DNA of 64,000 nucleotides, from positions 124,001-188,000 of the forward strand of contig NZ_JBJYIN010000006.1 of assembly GCF_046237015.1 (NCBI RefSeq), read 5' to 3'. Every line of letters starts with the position of its first letter. Positions within the stretch are counted from its first letter, which is position 1. Positions 61,626 through 64,000 of the stretch are shown one piece after another. Source of the DNA: JBJYIN01 sp046237015 (GTDB taxonomy: Bacteria > Pseudomonadota > Gammaproteobacteria > Enterobacterales > Enterobacteriaceae). Below the pieces are notes generated by a model, which searched no databases, had not been told where the DNA came from, and saw nothing but the letters and a program-made list of their open reading frames with translations. The position numbers and the translations under genes were made by a program.

Positions 61626-63959
61626 CTAACGTTTTTTAAATGCGGCGGCCAACGCATCGCCCATTGCGCTATTGCCTGTGACTGGGGCACTGGCTGGGCG
61701 GGGGCGTGATTTACCCGCCGACTGACGTGGTGAGGTATTGCTATCGCCGCGTGCATTGCCGCCACCACGGCGTGATGCCGTATCGCCCGGTTGTTCATCA
61801 AGTCGCATGGTTAATGCGATACGCTTACGTTGCAGATCCACTTCCATCACTTTCACTTTCACGATATCACCCGCTTTCACGACCTTATGCGGGTCATCGA
61901 CGAAATGATCGGCTAGTGAAGAAATGTGGACCAAGCCATCCTGATGGACGCCGATATCAACAAACGCACCAAAGTTGGTGACGTTGGTGATTGCTCCTTC
62001 CAAAATCATGCCGGGCACCAGATCGTTTAAGGTTTCTACGCCTTCGGCGAAGCTGGCGGTTTTGAACTCAGGACGCGGATCGCGGCCCGGTTTTTCCAGC
62101 TCTTTGATGATGTCTGTGACCGTCGGTACGCCGAAACGCTCATCGGTGAAATCTGCTGGTTTCAGGTTACGCAGCGCGCTGGGGTTTCCCATCAGCGCCT
62201 GCAATGCTTGTTCGGTTGCGGCCAGAATGCGCTCCACGACCGGATAGGCTTCCGGGTGAACGGTAGAGGCATCCAGCGGGTTATCGCCATGGTTGATGCG
62301 CAAGAAGCCTGCGCACTGTTCAAAGGCTTTGGGCCCCAGACGGCTGACTTTCAGCAGTTGCTCGCGGTTGTGGAAGCGACCATTCTCATCGCGCCAGGTC
62401 ACGATATTTTGCGCCATCATGCGTGTCAGCCCTGCAACACGTGTTAACAGCGCAACGGAGGCCGTATTCAGATCAACGCCGACGGCGTTTACGCAGTCTT
62501 CGACTACCGCATCCAGTTTCTTCGCCAGCAGACTCTGGCTGACATCATGTTGATACTGACCGACGCCAATGGATTTCGGATCGATCTTCACCAATTCCGC
62601 CAACGGATCCTGCAATCGACGAGCGATAGAAACGGCGCCGCGCAATGATACATCCAGATCGGGAAACTCCAGTGCGGCCAGCTCGGATGCAGAGTACACC
62701 GATGCGCCTGCTTCACTGACGATCACTTTTTGTGCCTTAACGTCCGGGAACTGCTTTTGTGTATCCAGGAAGAAGCGTTCAGTCTCACGTGAAGCCGTAC
62801 CATTACCAATGGCGACCAGTTCAACCTGATGTTTGATACACAATGCCGCAACGATAGCGGCGGCTTTCGCCGTCTGACCGGTATGCGGGTAAATGGTGTC
62901 AGTGGCGACCAACTTGCCGGTGGCATCAACCACCGCGACTTTTACGCCAGTACGCAGACCAGGATCCAGCCCCATGGTCGCACGCATGCCCGCTGGGGCA
63001 GCCATTAATAGGTCGTGCATATTGCGAGCGAAGACATTGATGGCTTCGTCTTCCGCCTTTTCACGCACGCTGCCCATCAATTCAGTTTCCAGATGCAGAA
63101 GCACCTTAACGCGCCATGTCCAGTTAATAACCGCTCGACGCCAGCTATCCGCAGCCGCGTTGTTTAAACGTATATTCAGGTGGTCGGTAATAATTTGTTC
63201 ACAGTAACTTTCACGAGGAGCTTCCTCATGTTGCGGATCGGCATTCAGAGACAGTTGCAGTATGCCTTCGTTACGTCCACGGAACATAGCTAGCGCACGG
63301 TGAGACGGTACCAAAGCAATGGGTTCATGGTGATCGAAATAGTCGCGGAATTTTGCACCCTCTTCTTCCTTCCCTTCTACGACGCGGGATACCAGATGGG
63401 CGTTTTTCCACAGGTAGTTACGCACTTTCGCCAGCAGCGTGGCATCTTCGGCAAAGCGCTCCATCAGAATATAGCGTGCGCCGTCCAGCGCGGCTTTTAC
63501 GTCCGCTACGCCTTTCTCGGCATCGACATAAGCCTGTGCTGTTAGCTCCGGATCCTGGCTTGGGTCTTGCCACAGGCCGTTGGCCAACGGTTCCAGACCG
63601 GCTTCCATCGCAATTTGCCCGCGCGTGCGGCGCTTAGGCTTATAGGGCAGGTAGAGATCTTCCAGCTCGGTTTTGCTGAGCGTACCGTTAATGGCGTCAG
63701 CGAGCTGTTCGGTCAATTTCCCCTGTTCATCGATAGATTTCAGAATAGTCTGGCGACGTTCGTCCAACTCGCGCAGATAGCTCAGGCGATTTTCCAGCGT
63801 GCGCAGTTGAGTATCATCCAACCCGCCAGTCACTTCTTTACGGTAACGTGCGATAAAAGGGACGGTGTTTCCTTCGTCCAGCAGGCGAATGGCAGCGTCT
63901 ACCTGCTCCGTGCGAGCCTGTAATTCGCTGGCAATAATCTGGCTTAATGAATCATTCAT
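61626..63959 (-). CDS. tex: RNA-binding transcription accessory protein Tex (YhgF)
   Basis: 777 residues (E. coli YhgF 773). Domains in order: N-terminal Tex_N helical region, YqgF/RNase H-like domain (MGLDPGLRTGVKVAVVDATG), two helix-hairpin-helix units (VGVDLNTASVALLTRVAGL, LLKVSRLGPKAFEQCAGFLR), HTH, and a C-terminal S1 RNA-binding domain (PGMILEGAITNVTNFGAFVD). It binds nucleic acid and acts in transcription quality control and translation fidelity. The ATG at 63959 gives the family start (MNDSLSQII); ATGs at 63980/63983 are in frame but no start has a good ribosome-binding site. The tail after the S1 domain is rich in Gly, Arg, Ser and Pro. E. coli has feoABC next to it; here it does not. 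Confidence 0.95.
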   Translation of the reverse strand: MNDSLSQIIASELQARTEQVDAAIRLLDEGNTVPFIARYRKEVTGGLDDTQLRTLENRLSYLRELDERRQTILKSIDEQGKLTEQLADAINGTLSKTELEDLYLPYKPKRRTRGQIAMEAGLEPLANGLWQDPSQDPELTAQAYVDAEKGVADVKAALDGARYILMERFAEDATLLAKVRNYLWKNAHLVSRVVEGKEEEGAKFRDYFDHHEPIALVPSHRALAMFRGRNEGILQLSLNADPQHEEAPRESYCEQIITDHLNIRLNNAAADSWRRAVINWTWRVKVLLHLETELMGSVREKAEDEAINVFARNMHDLLMAAPAGMRATMGLDPGLRTGVKVAVVDATGKLVATDTIYPHTGQTAKAAAIVAALCIKHQVELVAIGNGTASRETERFFLDTQKQFPDVKAQKVIVSEAGASVYSASELAALEFPDLDVSLRGAVSIARRLQDPLAELVKIDPKSIGVGQYQHDVSQSLLAKKLDAVVEDCVNAVGVDLNTASVALLTRVAGLTRMMAQNIVTWRDENGRFHNREQLLKVSRLGPKAFEQCAGFLRINHGDNPLDASTVHPEAYPVVERILAATEQALQALMGNPSALRNLKPADFTDERFGVPTVTDIIKELEKPGRDPRPEFKTASFAEGVETLNDLVPGMILEGAITNVTNFGAFVDIGVHQDGLVHISSLADHFVDDPHKVVKAGDIVKVKVMEVDLQRKRIALTMRLDEQPGDTASRRGGGNARGDSNTSPRQSAGKSRPRPASAPVTGNSAMGDALAAAFKKR

Positions 63960-64000
63960 AGGTCTGATATCAATCGTCATCAATTAATGGGTTAAACAGC

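Overview
The window looks like the chromosome of a soft-rot enterobacterium (Pectobacterium or a close relative). This rests on gene content (kduI and kdgT of pectin catabolism beside a full enterobacterial backbone), on protein sequences close to E. coli throughout, and on a TATACCC...GGGTATA palindromic repeat common in this group. The species call is inference; no rRNA or tRNA gene is visible.

Layout. 0-6 kb: 3' end of glpC, the iron-regulated sRNA gene ryhB with its Fur box, yhhW (pirin), a GntP-type gluconate permease behind a GntR-type operator, yhgN and asd. 5.7-10.6 kb: nikR, then a NikR-type operator and an operon of a methyltransferase with nikA, nikB and nikC; nikD and nikE are not here. 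10.6-12.8 kb: btsS without btsR, and a GIY-YIG-like protein. 13-22.6 kb: the glycogen operon glgBXCAP. 22.7-28.8 kb: the complete anaerobic ydhYVWXUT operon (tungsten/molybdenum oxidoreductase, two Fe-S proteins, cytochrome b, and YdhT with a nonapeptide solenoid). 29.6-40.5 kb: glpD, glpEGR, malPQ, nfuA, gntX and bioH, in E. coli order but without rtcRBA, malT and gntT.

40.6-61.6 kb is an accessory stretch between bioH and tex, where E. coli has feoABC. It holds a fructose-asparagine-type cluster (fraR, fraB, fraD, fraA, no asparaginase), an acrD-like efflux pump followed by a displaced second copy of its own 3' end, a prlF-yhaV toxin-antitoxin pair, an operon of an exported alkaline phosphatase with a LolD/FtsX-like ABC system whose permease carries a histidine-rich insert, a LysE exporter with a LysR regulator, a three-gene exported operon headed by a sulfatase-modifying-factor-like protein, and kduI-kdgT with an IclR regulator. 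The window ends in tex.

How it fits together. Glycogen synthesis and breakdown, maltodextrin use, glycerol-3-phosphate oxidation, gluconate and ketodeoxygluconate uptake and Amadori-product use form a dense carbon-storage and carbon-scavenging block. NikR/nik, RyhB and perhaps the histidine-rich ABC system add metal homeostasis. The points most worth following up are the elongated ryhB, the nickel operon with a methyltransferase but no ATPases, the 16-fold nonapeptide repeat of YdhT, the fra cluster, the acrD 3'-end duplication, and the phosphatase/histidine-rich ABC operon.
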